Positions 53,967-61,654 of a DNA stretch of 64,000 nucleotides are shown in pieces. Origin of the DNA: Fibrobacteraceae bacterium (GTDB lineage: Bacteria > Fibrobacterota > Fibrobacteria > Fibrobacterales > Fibrobacteraceae); assembly GCA_017631885.1 (NCBI GenBank), contig JAGBSH010000026.1, forward strand, positions 1-64,000. Reading direction: 5' to 3'. Position 1 is the first letter of the stretch. Each line of letters opens with the position of its first letter. The notes below the pieces were generated by a model, which saw nothing but the letters and a program-made list of their open reading frames with translations, was not told the origin of the DNA and did not search any database. The position numbers and the translations under genes are program-made.

Positions 53967-54797
53967 TTATTCTTCTAAATCGGAGTCTTCTTCAGCTACA
54001 CAAGAAACGCCATACAAAGCTACTTCACGCACACCATGTAAAGTTAAAAATGGATCGTATTTATCAATCAAGGAAGTTCGTTTGGCAATCATTTTACCCC
54101 AGCCACCAGTTGCAAAAACAGGCACATTTTCTTTGCCTAATTCGCTTTTAAACTTAGCAATCAAAACCTCAAGTTCTGCCATAAAACCAAATAGAAGCCC
54201 AGCACGCAAAGCGTCATCAGTATTATCAGCAATTACTTTACTTGGCCATTCAATAGTAACTGGTAATAATCTTGCGGCTTTTTCTGTTAAAGCATCTAAA
54301 GCAGCGTTAATACCAGGAATAATACAGCCACCAACAAAAGCCCCATCTTTTAAAACATCAAATGTTGTGGCTGTCCCCATATCAACAACAATTGCATTAT
54401 CTATACCACGAGCACGTAAAGCGATTACATTACAAAGTCTGTCACTACCAGCTGCAGCCGGATTTTGATAAGCTATGGGTAAACCATTACAATTTTTAGC
54501 ATTCACCACTAACACATTGCGATGAAGAAGTGTTTGTAACGCTTTTACCCAAGGGCGTTCTAATGCAGGCACCACTGTACTTAATCCAACATGCGTAATG
54601 TCTTTTGCTGGGATTTCTGAGAAACGCAATAAGCCGCTGATGCGATTTATGACTTCATCTGAAGTCGTTTCTTTTCTTGTCGTGAGTCTCCAATGGTGAA
54701 CTAATTTTTCATCACGAAAAATTCCAAGAACGGTATGAGTATTACCTACATCAACAACAAAAATAATTGAACTTGTCTGCTGCTTATCGCATGCCAT
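53967..54797 (-). CDS. coaX: Type III pantothenate kinase
   Basis: 276 aa. ASKHA-fold motifs: FVVDVGNTHTVLGIF near 14-28 and VDMGTATTFDVL near 140, with AAAGSDRLCNVIALRA in between. It phosphorylates pantothenate as the first step of CoA synthesis without feedback inhibition. It lies 17 nt after nadC in the hom-sugar transferase-nadC-coaX run. A weak imperfect hairpin at 53934-53964 may end the transcript. Confidence 0.95.
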   Translation of the reverse strand: MACDKQQTSSIIFVVDVGNTHTVLGIFRDEKLVHHWRLTTRKETTSDEVINRISGLLRFSEIPAKDITHVGLSTVVPALERPWVKALQTLLHRNVLVVNAKNCNGLPIAYQNPAAAGSDRLCNVIALRARGIDNAIVVDMGTATTFDVLKDGAFVGGCIIPGINAALDALTEKAARLLPVTIEWPSKVIADNTDDALRAGLLFGFMAELEVLIAKFKSELGKENVPVFATGGWGKMIAKRTSLIDKYDPFLTLHGVREVALYGVSCVAEEDSDLEE

Positions 54798-54814
54798 TTT
54801 TAACCAATCACCTT

Positions 54815-55678
54815 TTAAATTCTCATTGAAATATCAAGAGCTTTTACGCTATGGGTGAGAGCCCCAACAGAAATATAATCAAGACCAAGAGTTGCAATTT
54901 CTTTTGCACGTTCAAGAGTCATATTCCCAGAGCCTTCAACAAGAACTTTATCACCGCTTTCTTTAATGATTTCTAATGCTTCTGCCATCATTTCATTACT
55001 CATATTATCAAGCATAATGACATCAACACCTTTATGGAGAAGTTTTTTCAAATCTTCTAATGATTCAACTTCCATTTCAACCATTAAATTTTCAGCATTG
55101 TTCTTTTTTACAACTTCAAGTGCTTCTAAAACGCCACCGGCTGCTGCAATATGGTTATCCTTTACAAGAACCATATCAAAAAGTCCCATACGGTGATTAC
55201 TACCTCCACCAACACGTACAGCATACTTTTGTAATGTTCTAAAACCAGGTAAAGTTTTACGAGTATCTAAAACTTTTGTTTTACCACCTTTCAATGCTTC
55301 TTGGAAAACATGCGCTACAGTTGCAACTCCAGAAAGCTGCTGGATAAAATTCAAAAGTGTTCTTTCACCTGTTAAAAGTTCTCTGGTAGAACCAGAAAGT
55401 TCAGCTATCAAATCGCCTTTTTTTACACAATCACCATCTTGTTTATGCAAAACAACATTTACATTTGCTTTTAATTCATTAAAGACAAGTTCAATAATAG
55501 GAAGCCCCGCTAAAACACCATCTTCTTTAGCAATTAAACGAGCGTGCTGATTTTGATTTTCAGGAATCGTCCAAGCACTTGTAACATCACCTGTACGCAC
55601 ATCTTCGGCTAACGCTAAACGAATCATTGTTAAAGCATCTTCTTTTGGAAATACTGGCAAAGAATTATCACCGTACAT
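54815..55678 (-). CDS. nadC: Nicotinate-nucleotide pyrophosphorylase (carboxylating)
   Basis: 287 aa. Quinolinate phosphoribosyltransferase motifs: LLTGERTLLNFIQQLSGVAT, TRKTLPGFRTLQKYAV, GGGSNHRMGLFDMVLVKDNH, then VEMEVESLEDL and VIMLDNMS. It makes NaMN from quinolinate and PRPP in NAD synthesis. The start overlaps the stop of the sugar transferase gene by one base (TAATG). Confidence 0.96.
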   Translation of the reverse strand: MYGDNSLPVFPKEDALTMIRLALAEDVRTGDVTSAWTIPENQNQHARLIAKEDGVLAGLPIIELVFNELKANVNVVLHKQDGDCVKKGDLIAELSGSTRELLTGERTLLNFIQQLSGVATVAHVFQEALKGGKTKVLDTRKTLPGFRTLQKYAVRVGGGSNHRMGLFDMVLVKDNHIAAAGGVLEALEVVKKNNAENLMVEMEVESLEDLKKLLHKGVDVIMLDNMSNEMMAEALEIIKESGDKVLVEGSGNMTLERAKEIATLGLDYISVGALTHSVKALDISMRI

Positions 55679-57129
55679 TATTGAGCTCCTTTTCCTGTCA
55701 AAACCACATAAATTGTTCTAAACAAAATTTGGATATCTAACAAGAGAGACATATTTTCATAATAATAAAGGTCATACTGAAGTTTTATTTTTACATCTTC
55801 AGTACTTGTATCATAATGATGACGAACCTGAGCCCAACCAGTTAAGCCTGGTTTCATTTTTAAACGACTCATATAAAATGGTATTTCTTCGCGTAACTGC
55901 TCAATAAAAACAGCTCGTTCAGGCCTTGGGCCTACCATAGACATATCACCTTTTAAAACGCATAAAAGCTGGGGTAGTTCATCAATGCGCGTTTTTCTTA
56001 AAAATAGTCCAACCCTTGTAATACGCGGGTCATTTTTTGTAGCCCATTGAGCTCCATTTTTTTCAGCATCTGTCCGCATAGTGCGGAATTTATGAACGAT
56101 AAAACGTTGACCATAAAGACCAACACGTTCTTGGCTATAAAAAACAGGGCCTTTTGAATCAAGTTTAATAGCAAGAGCTGCTAAAAGCGAAATCGGAAAA
56201 GATAAAAGCAAAAGCGTTGAAGCGATGACAACATCCATAACACGCTTTACCCGAACTTGCCATGGTGGCATTGTGAATGGGAACAATTCGCGCAATTCAA
56301 ATCCATGAACTAAGTTTGCTTTAAAATGACCGTCCACAACAGAATAAAGGTCTGGTACAACATAAATATGAATTTGTACTTCACCAAGCCAGACAAGAAC
56401 TCGCGTGATTTCCTGGACAGAACTACTATCGTGTGCAATAACAACCCCATTGACCTTTAATTCACGAACGAGTTTAGCTAAATCCGCATATTTACCAAGA
56501 ACTGGCAAACCAGCAAATTCATGCTCAATAACTTGATAACGTTCATCAACAAAGCCTACTGCAAGTTGCCCTCGTTCAGGAGATTTTTTCAATTCTTCTG
56601 CTACGCGTTTACCTGTTTCTGTTGCTCCTAAAATTAAAAGCCTATGCGCACCAAAGCCTTTTTTGAGTAAAGCTCGCAAACCTAAATAAAGAACCATGCG
56701 AAAGAAGATTACTAAAAAGATTCCAGCAAATAAAAAGGCTAAAATCCACAAAAAACGCGAGCCATAAACATAGCCCGATGAAATGGATTTCTCTGCCACA
56801 ATTTTTGCAATAAATTCAGAACCAAAAAGAGCAACTATCGCAAAAAGGCCACCCACTAAAATGGCTCTAGCCACACGAAAAGCCTGATGAGTTCTAGAAA
56901 GCAACAACCAAGAACGATAAAGACCAGCTAATGAAAAAAGAAAAAAGAAACCAACATAAAGCAAAACGCCTACTTGTATAAAATCAGAAAGATTCTTGTT
57001 GTAATTAACAAGATCTGGGATCCAGCCACTTCTGAACTGAACCCAGAACGCCAAAACAAAGCAGATGAGAAAAGCTAGCGCATCTGAAAAAATTAAAAGT
57101 AAACGTTCTAATGTGGATGAGCGAAACAT
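55678..57129 (-). CDS. Polyprenyl-phosphate sugar-1-phosphate transferase (exopolysaccharide initiation)
   Basis: 483 aa, PNPT-distinct WbaP-like family. Four N-terminal membrane helices (to about 135), a Rossmann-like central region (RLLILGATETGKRVAEEL), a fifth hydrophobic segment, and the C-terminal sugar transferase domain (about 290-483). The catalytic signatures are KRVMDVVIASTLLLL, FIVHKFRTMRTDAEKNG, TRIDELPQLLCVLKGDMSMV and GPRPER. It transfers a hexose-1-phosphate to undecaprenyl phosphate to start exopolysaccharide or O-antigen repeat assembly. A second initiating enzyme is encoded 1.5 kb away at 58609. Confidence 0.92.
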   Translation of the reverse strand: MFRSSTLERLLLIFSDALAFLICFVLAFWVQFRSGWIPDLVNYNKNLSDFIQVGVLLYVGFFFLFSLAGLYRSWLLLSRTHQAFRVARAILVGGLFAIVALFGSEFIAKIVAEKSISSGYVYGSRFLWILAFLFAGIFLVIFFRMVLYLGLRALLKKGFGAHRLLILGATETGKRVAEELKKSPERGQLAVGFVDERYQVIEHEFAGLPVLGKYADLAKLVRELKVNGVVIAHDSSSVQEITRVLVWLGEVQIHIYVVPDLYSVVDGHFKANLVHGFELRELFPFTMPPWQVRVKRVMDVVIASTLLLLSFPISLLAALAIKLDSKGPVFYSQERVGLYGQRFIVHKFRTMRTDAEKNGAQWATKNDPRITRVGLFLRKTRIDELPQLLCVLKGDMSMVGPRPERAVFIEQLREEIPFYMSRLKMKPGLTGWAQVRHHYDTSTEDVKIKLQYDLYYYENMSLLLDIQILFRTIYVVLTGKGAQ

Positions 57130-57130
57130 A

Positions 57131-58414
57131 TTACATCAAGAATCGAATCATTCTGCTTTTATCAACCACATTTGGCAAAGCATCTATTGCTTCAAGAGCG
57201 GCAATTGCTTTACGTTCAAGAATTTTTTCTGTGATAACCACGATACTTACTTTGCCTGGATCATTGACATTTTTTTGTACAATGGATTCAATTGAAATTT
57301 CATTTTGTGCAAGAATTCCTGTAATGGAAGCCAAAACTCCACAACCATCTTTTGCGGCAAAACGGAAATAATACCTAGCACAAGTTTCTTCCATCGGCAC
57401 AAGAGAAGCTTCGTTTTCTTTGCAGAACCAACCCATTGGTAAAACTGCTCGTGATCCAGAATCTGTAGAACGAGCTAAAGAAACCAAATCAGCAACAACT
57501 GCTGAAGCCGTTGGCAAGCGACCAGCACCCGCACCTGTTTGCAATGTTGGGCCTAAATTATCACATTCTAAGAATACGGCATTCAAAACACCATTCACAC
57601 TTGACAATAAATGATCTTTTGGCAAAAGACATGGATGCACTCTTGCGTCCACTCTGTCGCCTACTCTGTGATAAATGCCAAGCAACTTAACAGTACAACC
57701 AAAATCAGCAGCTGTAGCAATATCTTCGGCAGTAATCTGAGATATACCTGTTACATGAATTTTTTCAAAATCAACATGTTTATCGCTACAAAGGCTTGCA
57801 AGCAAAGCCGTTTTGTGAGCAGAGTCAATACCTTCTATATCAAAGGTCGGGTCAGCTTCAGCAAAACCTTTTGCCTGAGCTTCTTTTAAGGCATCTTCAA
57901 AAGAAAGACCAGCTTCGGACATTCTGGACAAAATGTAATTACAAGTTCCGTTGATAATACAACTCAAACGTTCTACAGAACTTCCCAACAAAGCTTCTTG
58001 AAGACTACGAATAATAGGAATACCGCCACCAACAGCCGCTTCAAACAAAATGTGACAATCTTTTTCTTCTGCTAACGGAAATAATTCATGACCATATTTT
58101 GCAAGCAAAGCTTTATTTGCTGTAACCACGTGTTTACCGTTATTTAAAGCTGCAGTCAGCCAACGACGAGGCATTTCATAACCGCCAGCAAGTTCAACAA
58201 CAACATCAATAGAAGAGTCTTCTATCATGGCAAAAGCATCTGTTGAAACATTATATTTATCGCGGAAGGGAGCAAGTTCTTCATCTGTTTTGGCACAGAT
58301 GCAAGCAAGTTCTAAATTAACGCCTAAAGCTTCACGGAAATATTCCACTTTTTGCTCAAGAATTTCAATAACGCCACCACCGACAGTTCCTGTTCCAATC
58401 AAACCAATGCGCAT
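57131..58414 (-). CDS. hom: Homoserine dehydrogenase
   Basis: 427 aa. N-terminal NAD(P)-binding IGLIGTGTVGGGVIEILEQK, ANKALLAKYGHEL, EAAVGGGIPIIRSLQEAL with catalytic residues, and ADPTFDIEGIDSAHKTALLA. A C-terminal ACT domain (about 345-427, FRFAAKDGCGVLASITGILA) allows allosteric control, probably by threonine. Aspartate-family amino-acid synthesis. Single gene upstream of the sugar transferase with one intervening base; divergent from 58609. Confidence 0.96.
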   Translation of the reverse strand: MRIGLIGTGTVGGGVIEILEQKVEYFREALGVNLELACICAKTDEELAPFRDKYNVSTDAFAMIEDSSIDVVVELAGGYEMPRRWLTAALNNGKHVVTANKALLAKYGHELFPLAEEKDCHILFEAAVGGGIPIIRSLQEALLGSSVERLSCIINGTCNYILSRMSEAGLSFEDALKEAQAKGFAEADPTFDIEGIDSAHKTALLASLCSDKHVDFEKIHVTGISQITAEDIATAADFGCTVKLLGIYHRVGDRVDARVHPCLLPKDHLLSSVNGVLNAVFLECDNLGPTLQTGAGAGRLPTASAVVADLVSLARSTDSGSRAVLPMGWFCKENEASLVPMEETCARYYFRFAAKDGCGVLASITGILAQNEISIESIVQKNVNDPGKVSIVVITEKILERKAIAALEAIDALPNVVDKSRMIRFLM

Positions 58415-58537
58415 AAAAACCTCTTTTTGAATAAAAAGTCAAATTTTTACGCATAAGATAACAATTTGTAAAAAAAAGATTCAATCAAAACACTAAAGAA
58501 AGCTACAATATTGACAACAACTTAATAAGCTGGCTTA

Positions 58538-58545
58538 TATGTTTG
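58538..58545 (+). promoter_or_regulatory. Possible -7-type element upstream of the second sugar transferase
   Basis: TATGTTTG, an exact TAnnTTTG match, 63 nt before the start at 58609. TTGACA lies at 58511-58516, 21 nt upstream, so a classical -35-like box is also present, but spacing to either box type is imperfect. Confidence 0.25.
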
Positions 58546-58608
58546 TTTATTTTTACATTTTTAAAAGTAAATTAACACTCTTAAATAAGAAAAACTATAT
58601 TTCTTTTT

Positions 58609-59781
58609 ATGGATGAATTTACCCCGCACGTTTCTTTACAAGAAATTCTTTCTTCTTCTGATTTTAATCATTTTATCTACCCTGTAGATTTATTCCAGTT
58701 GCGCTTAAAAGAAGAATTTTTTAGAACCCAGCGTAATAATAAGCCTTTTGTCTTTATAAAAATATTCATTAAACCATTTGAAATTTTTGGGGATTGGAAC
58801 AAAAACGTTAAAGCGATTCGTGCATGGAAAATAAGTACCCTTACCATGCTTGCTGAATTAGACTTTATTGATGTTATTGGTTTTTTACCAAATGGTGGCA
58901 TTGGCTTAATTTTTCTAGATACTGATATTAGCAAATTACAAGAAATTCGAAAAAAAATCCTGAGAAACTTAAGTGAAAGCAAAACTTTTGATATTCTGCG
59001 TTTCAAAAACAGAAGAGGCCCTATTTTTGAAGCATTTATCCATAATGGAAAAGTCAAAGACAACTCCCCAGAAGAAGATAAGGCCATAAAAAAATTCAAC
59101 AAAGAAAGTAAGCCGTTCTTTGCGCTATCAAGGCTTCTCTACACAGAAAATATTTTACCAAGAACAAAAACTAGAGCACTCCAGATGTTTGTTAAAAGAG
59201 CTATTGACATTGGATGTACTGGATTAGCCTTAATCGTTCTTTCCCCCATTCTTTTAGCTATTGCAGCTATTGTTAAATTCAGTGACCCGAAAGGCCCTGT
59301 TATTTTTAAACAAACTCGAGTTGGTCAGCATGGTAAATTATTTACGATGTATAAATTCCGTAGCATGTATATTGACGCTGAAGAACGCAAAAAAGCTTTA
59401 GAACATTTAAACGAAACATCTGGCCCAACGTTCAAAATGAAAAATGACCCTAGAATTTATCCAATGGGTAGGATCCTTAGAAAATTCAGCCTAGATGAAT
59501 TGCCACAACTTTTCAATATTTTACGTGGTGACATGTCTATTGTAGGGCCTCGCCCACCGATTCCGGCAGAAACCGCAACTTATTCGCCATGGCATAATAT
59601 GCGCTTAGCAGTTAAACCTGGTTTGACATGTATTTGGCAAGTTTCTGGCCGCAGTAATATCAGTTTTGAAGATTGGATGCGTTTGGACAACCAATATATA
59701 CAACAAGCTTCTATTAAAAATGATATTTCTTTAATTGCTAAAACATTTAAAGTCGTCTTTAAAGGCGAAGGCGCTTACTAA
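58609..59781 (+). CDS. Bacterial sugar transferase with GGDEF-like N-terminal region
   Basis: 390 aa. The C-terminal half (about 190-390) is a polyprenyl-phosphate sugar transferase: VKRAIDIGCTGLALIVLSPI (membrane hairpin), FTMYKFRSMYIDAEERKK, FSLDELPQLFNILRGDMSIV, GPRPPIP and GLTCIWQVSGRSN. Instead of four membrane helices, the N-terminal ~165 residues are soluble. They end in DVIGFLPNGGIGLIFLDTD-ISKLQEIRKKIL, which resembles a degenerate GGDEF domain without the catalytic motif. This may regulate the transferase, perhaps by nucleotide binding; that is inference. It is convergent with the radical SAM gene. Confidence 0.88.
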   Translation: MDEFTPHVSLQEILSSSDFNHFIYPVDLFQLRLKEEFFRTQRNNKPFVFIKIFIKPFEIFGDWNKNVKAIRAWKISTLTMLAELDFIDVIGFLPNGGIGLIFLDTDISKLQEIRKKILRNLSESKTFDILRFKNRRGPIFEAFIHNGKVKDNSPEEDKAIKKFNKESKPFFALSRLLYTENILPRTKTRALQMFVKRAIDIGCTGLALIVLSPILLAIAAIVKFSDPKGPVIFKQTRVGQHGKLFTMYKFRSMYIDAEERKKALEHLNETSGPTFKMKNDPRIYPMGRILRKFSLDELPQLFNILRGDMSIVGPRPPIPAETATYSPWHNMRLAVKPGLTCIWQVSGRSNISFEDWMRLDNQYIQQASIKNDISLIAKTFKVVFKGEGAY

Positions 59782-59782
59782 T

Positions 59783-60646
59783 TCATTTCATTACACAAGT
59801 TTTACAAGACACTTGTTTTGAATCACCAAATCGGTTTTCTGGGTTAGGACAATGAGATTTTGTCCCATCGGGATAAATCCATACTTCTTTTGCAAAGGGA
59901 CAATCTAGTGAAGTTTCTTTTTCAAAGAATAAACTCCCCTTTGCTTGGATTGAAAGTCGTTCGCTTTCTGTTTTGATTTTTTCTTGTAATTCTAAATACA
60001 AATCAGGTGAAATTGCATACTTTACTTTATAAGAATCAGAAGCTAAAGAAAGAAATACCGGCAAATTCCATTTAATTCTTGAAACCTGGCATTCACTTGC
60101 AAATTCTAATATGTCTTGAATAGAATATACATTTAAAGCATTTAAAGTAACTTGTAAAGATAATGTGGCCGTAGATTCTCCATTTGAAATCAATTCTTTT
60201 CTGACTTGTGCGTAAGAAGACACATTCTTTTTCCAATTTTCAAAAGTCAACCCAGGCATTAAATTTTGGAAATGCTCTTGTGAAAAACCCATCAAACTAA
60301 TTTTTATATCTGAACAAGATTGCAACAATTTTTTTTGTTTTTCAAATTCAAGATAATTAGGGAATGTTCCATTTGTTGTTAAATTCAGCGGAATATTTTG
60401 ATTAAAACAAAATTCTCGCAAGCTTTCAAAATGCGAATAAAGTAAAGGCTCTCCCATAGTAGAAGGTATTACTTCTTTCAATGTTTTCTTGTATTCCGTA
60501 ATACTTTTTAACGCTAAAGCTAAAGGCATTTCCCCCATTCCAAACGGAATGCCTCTTTGCCGCATAAAGCACAATGGACAAGATAAGTTACACTTATCTG
60601 GATTGGTCAATAAAGTTATTCGCCAAATATTTTTTTTATTCAGCAT
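59783..60646 (-). CDS. Radical SAM protein with SPASM-like C-terminal Cys cluster
   Basis: 287 aa. The N-terminal radical SAM cluster motif is CNLSCPLC (Cys19, Cys23, Cys26), which coordinates the catalytic 4Fe-4S. STMGEPLLYSHFESL is the GGEP-like SAM-binding strand and LTTNGTFPNYL follows. The C-terminal ~40 residues add Cys249, Cys266 (SHCPNP), Cys281 and Cys284 (CKTC), with DG before the second, as in SPASM/twitch domains holding an auxiliary Fe-S cluster. Such enzymes modify peptides, proteins or cofactors. No precursor peptide gene is visible nearby. The start abuts the stop of the TrxR-like gene, so the two are one operon. Substrate unknown. Confidence 0.85.
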   Translation of the reverse strand: MLNKKNIWRITLLTNPDKCNLSCPLCFMRQRGIPFGMGEMPLALALKSITEYKKTLKEVIPSTMGEPLLYSHFESLREFCFNQNIPLNLTTNGTFPNYLEFEKQKKLLQSCSDIKISLMGFSQEHFQNLMPGLTFENWKKNVSSYAQVRKELISNGESTATLSLQVTLNALNVYSIQDILEFASECQVSRIKWNLPVFLSLASDSYKVKYAISPDLYLELQEKIKTESERLSIQAKGSLFFEKETSLDCPFAKEVWIYPDGTKSHCPNPENRFGDSKQVSCKTCVMK

Positions 60647-61531
60647 TTACTTTAAATTTTCCCTTAAAAATTTATTTGCAGCCAAAGCCGCTTTAGCACC
60701 TTCAGCCACAGCAACTGCTATTTGTAAAGTTCCTCCAGTACAATCCCCTGCTGCAAACAATCCTGGGATAGACGATTGAAAATTTTCGTCTAACACTAAT
60801 TTAGCATTTTCAAATGCAGCTCCTGCTTTACGAGCTAAATCTGTGGCAGAGGCGCTACCTATAGCAACAAACAAACCATCATAAAGATTTTCAGTATTAT
60901 CTGCAAAACGAATACCTTCAAATTTTTCATTTCCAAGAAGAGATTCTATTTTACGATTTTCAATAATAAAACCTTCGGTATTTTCAAATTCAAGTTCATT
61001 TCCATTTGTGAGAATAGTAACAGAAGCCGCTACTTGTTTTAATTCAGAAGCTTCGTGCAAGGCATATTCCCCAGAGCCTAAAACCGCAACATTTTTTTTA
61101 CGATAAAAGAACGCATCACACACTGCACAATAACTAACACCATGGCCTTCTAATTTTGACAACCCTACAAATGGTTGCTTTTTACGAGCTGCACCTGTCG
61201 CTAAAATACAAACGCTCCCTGAATATTGTTTTTCTTTAGAACTTGCAACAAACACATTGCCATCAAAAAACAAATCAGTGATTTCGTCTTCACTAATTTC
61301 TGCCCCTAATTGACGAGCTTGCGATTTGCCTATTTCTAAAAGTTCTTTACCTGAAACAGGAGTAGCTAAACCATAATAATTTTCAATCAAATGCGCTTTC
61401 GCTAAAGCGCCGCCATCATAGCCAACAATTTGAACAGAATGCCCGGAACGTAAAGCATATAAAGCTGCTGAAATTCCTGCAGGGCCATACCCAATAATCA
61501 AAAAATCATAAACTTTTTTTTCCATGTTCAT
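60647..61531 (-). CDS. Thioredoxin-reductase-like FAD flavoprotein with atypical NADPH site
   Basis: 294 aa. FAD-binding FLIIGYGPAGISAALYALRS and the redox-active CAVC at 135-138, as in TrxR (CATC). The C-terminal FAD motif is LFAAGDCTGGTLQIAVAVAEG. The pyridine-nucleotide domain has GSGEYA (152-157), but the HRRxxxR motif that grips the NADPH 2'-phosphate is absent (TNGNELEF in that region). It may therefore use NADH or another donor such as ferredoxin, as known for some TrxR-like enzymes. First gene of the two-gene operon with the radical SAM protein. A 10-bp inverted repeat lies 8 nt upstream of the start. Confidence 0.85.
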   Translation of the reverse strand: MNMEKKVYDFLIIGYGPAGISAALYALRSGHSVQIVGYDGGALAKAHLIENYYGLATPVSGKELLEIGKSQARQLGAEISEDEITDLFFDGNVFVASSKEKQYSGSVCILATGAARKKQPFVGLSKLEGHGVSYCAVCDAFFYRKKNVAVLGSGEYALHEASELKQVAASVTILTNGNELEFENTEGFIIENRKIESLLGNEKFEGIRFADNTENLYDGLFVAIGSASATDLARKAGAAFENAKLVLDENFQSSIPGLFAAGDCTGGTLQIAVAVAEGAKAALAANKFLRENLK

Positions 61532-61539
61532 AAATTAAA

Positions 61540-61562
61540 TATTCTTTTTCTAAAAAAGAATA
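61540..61562. promoter_or_regulatory. Inverted repeat upstream of the TrxR-like gene (possible operator)
   Basis: TATTCTTTTT (61540-61549) and AAAAAGAATA (61553-61562) are perfect complements around a 3-base centre, in the leader of the TrxR-like gene. It could be a dimeric repressor site or simple AT-rich dyad; there is no T-tract placement suited to terminating rpsA, which has its own terminator next to it. Confidence 0.4.
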
Positions 61563-61580
61563 CTTCTTGTTTAGTTATTA

Positions 61581-61615
61581 TAAAAAAGCCTCGGAAGTTG
61601 GAACAACTTCCGAGG
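61581..61615 (-). terminator. Intrinsic terminator of rpsA
   Basis: 12-bp stem CCTCGGAAGTTG (61589-61600) with CAACTTCCGAGG (61604-61615), loop GAA. On the minus strand it is followed by CTTTTTTATAA. It lies 40 nt past the rpsA stop. Confidence 0.93.
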
Positions 61616-61654
61616 ACATTTTACGCAAAAGCGAATTTAGCTTTTCAAGAAAAA

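Noticed and set aside
61571-61584. PerR/Fur-like box upstream of the TrxR-like gene
   Set aside because: Only one TTATAAT-like half site, which is explained by the rpsA terminator tail and AT-richness.
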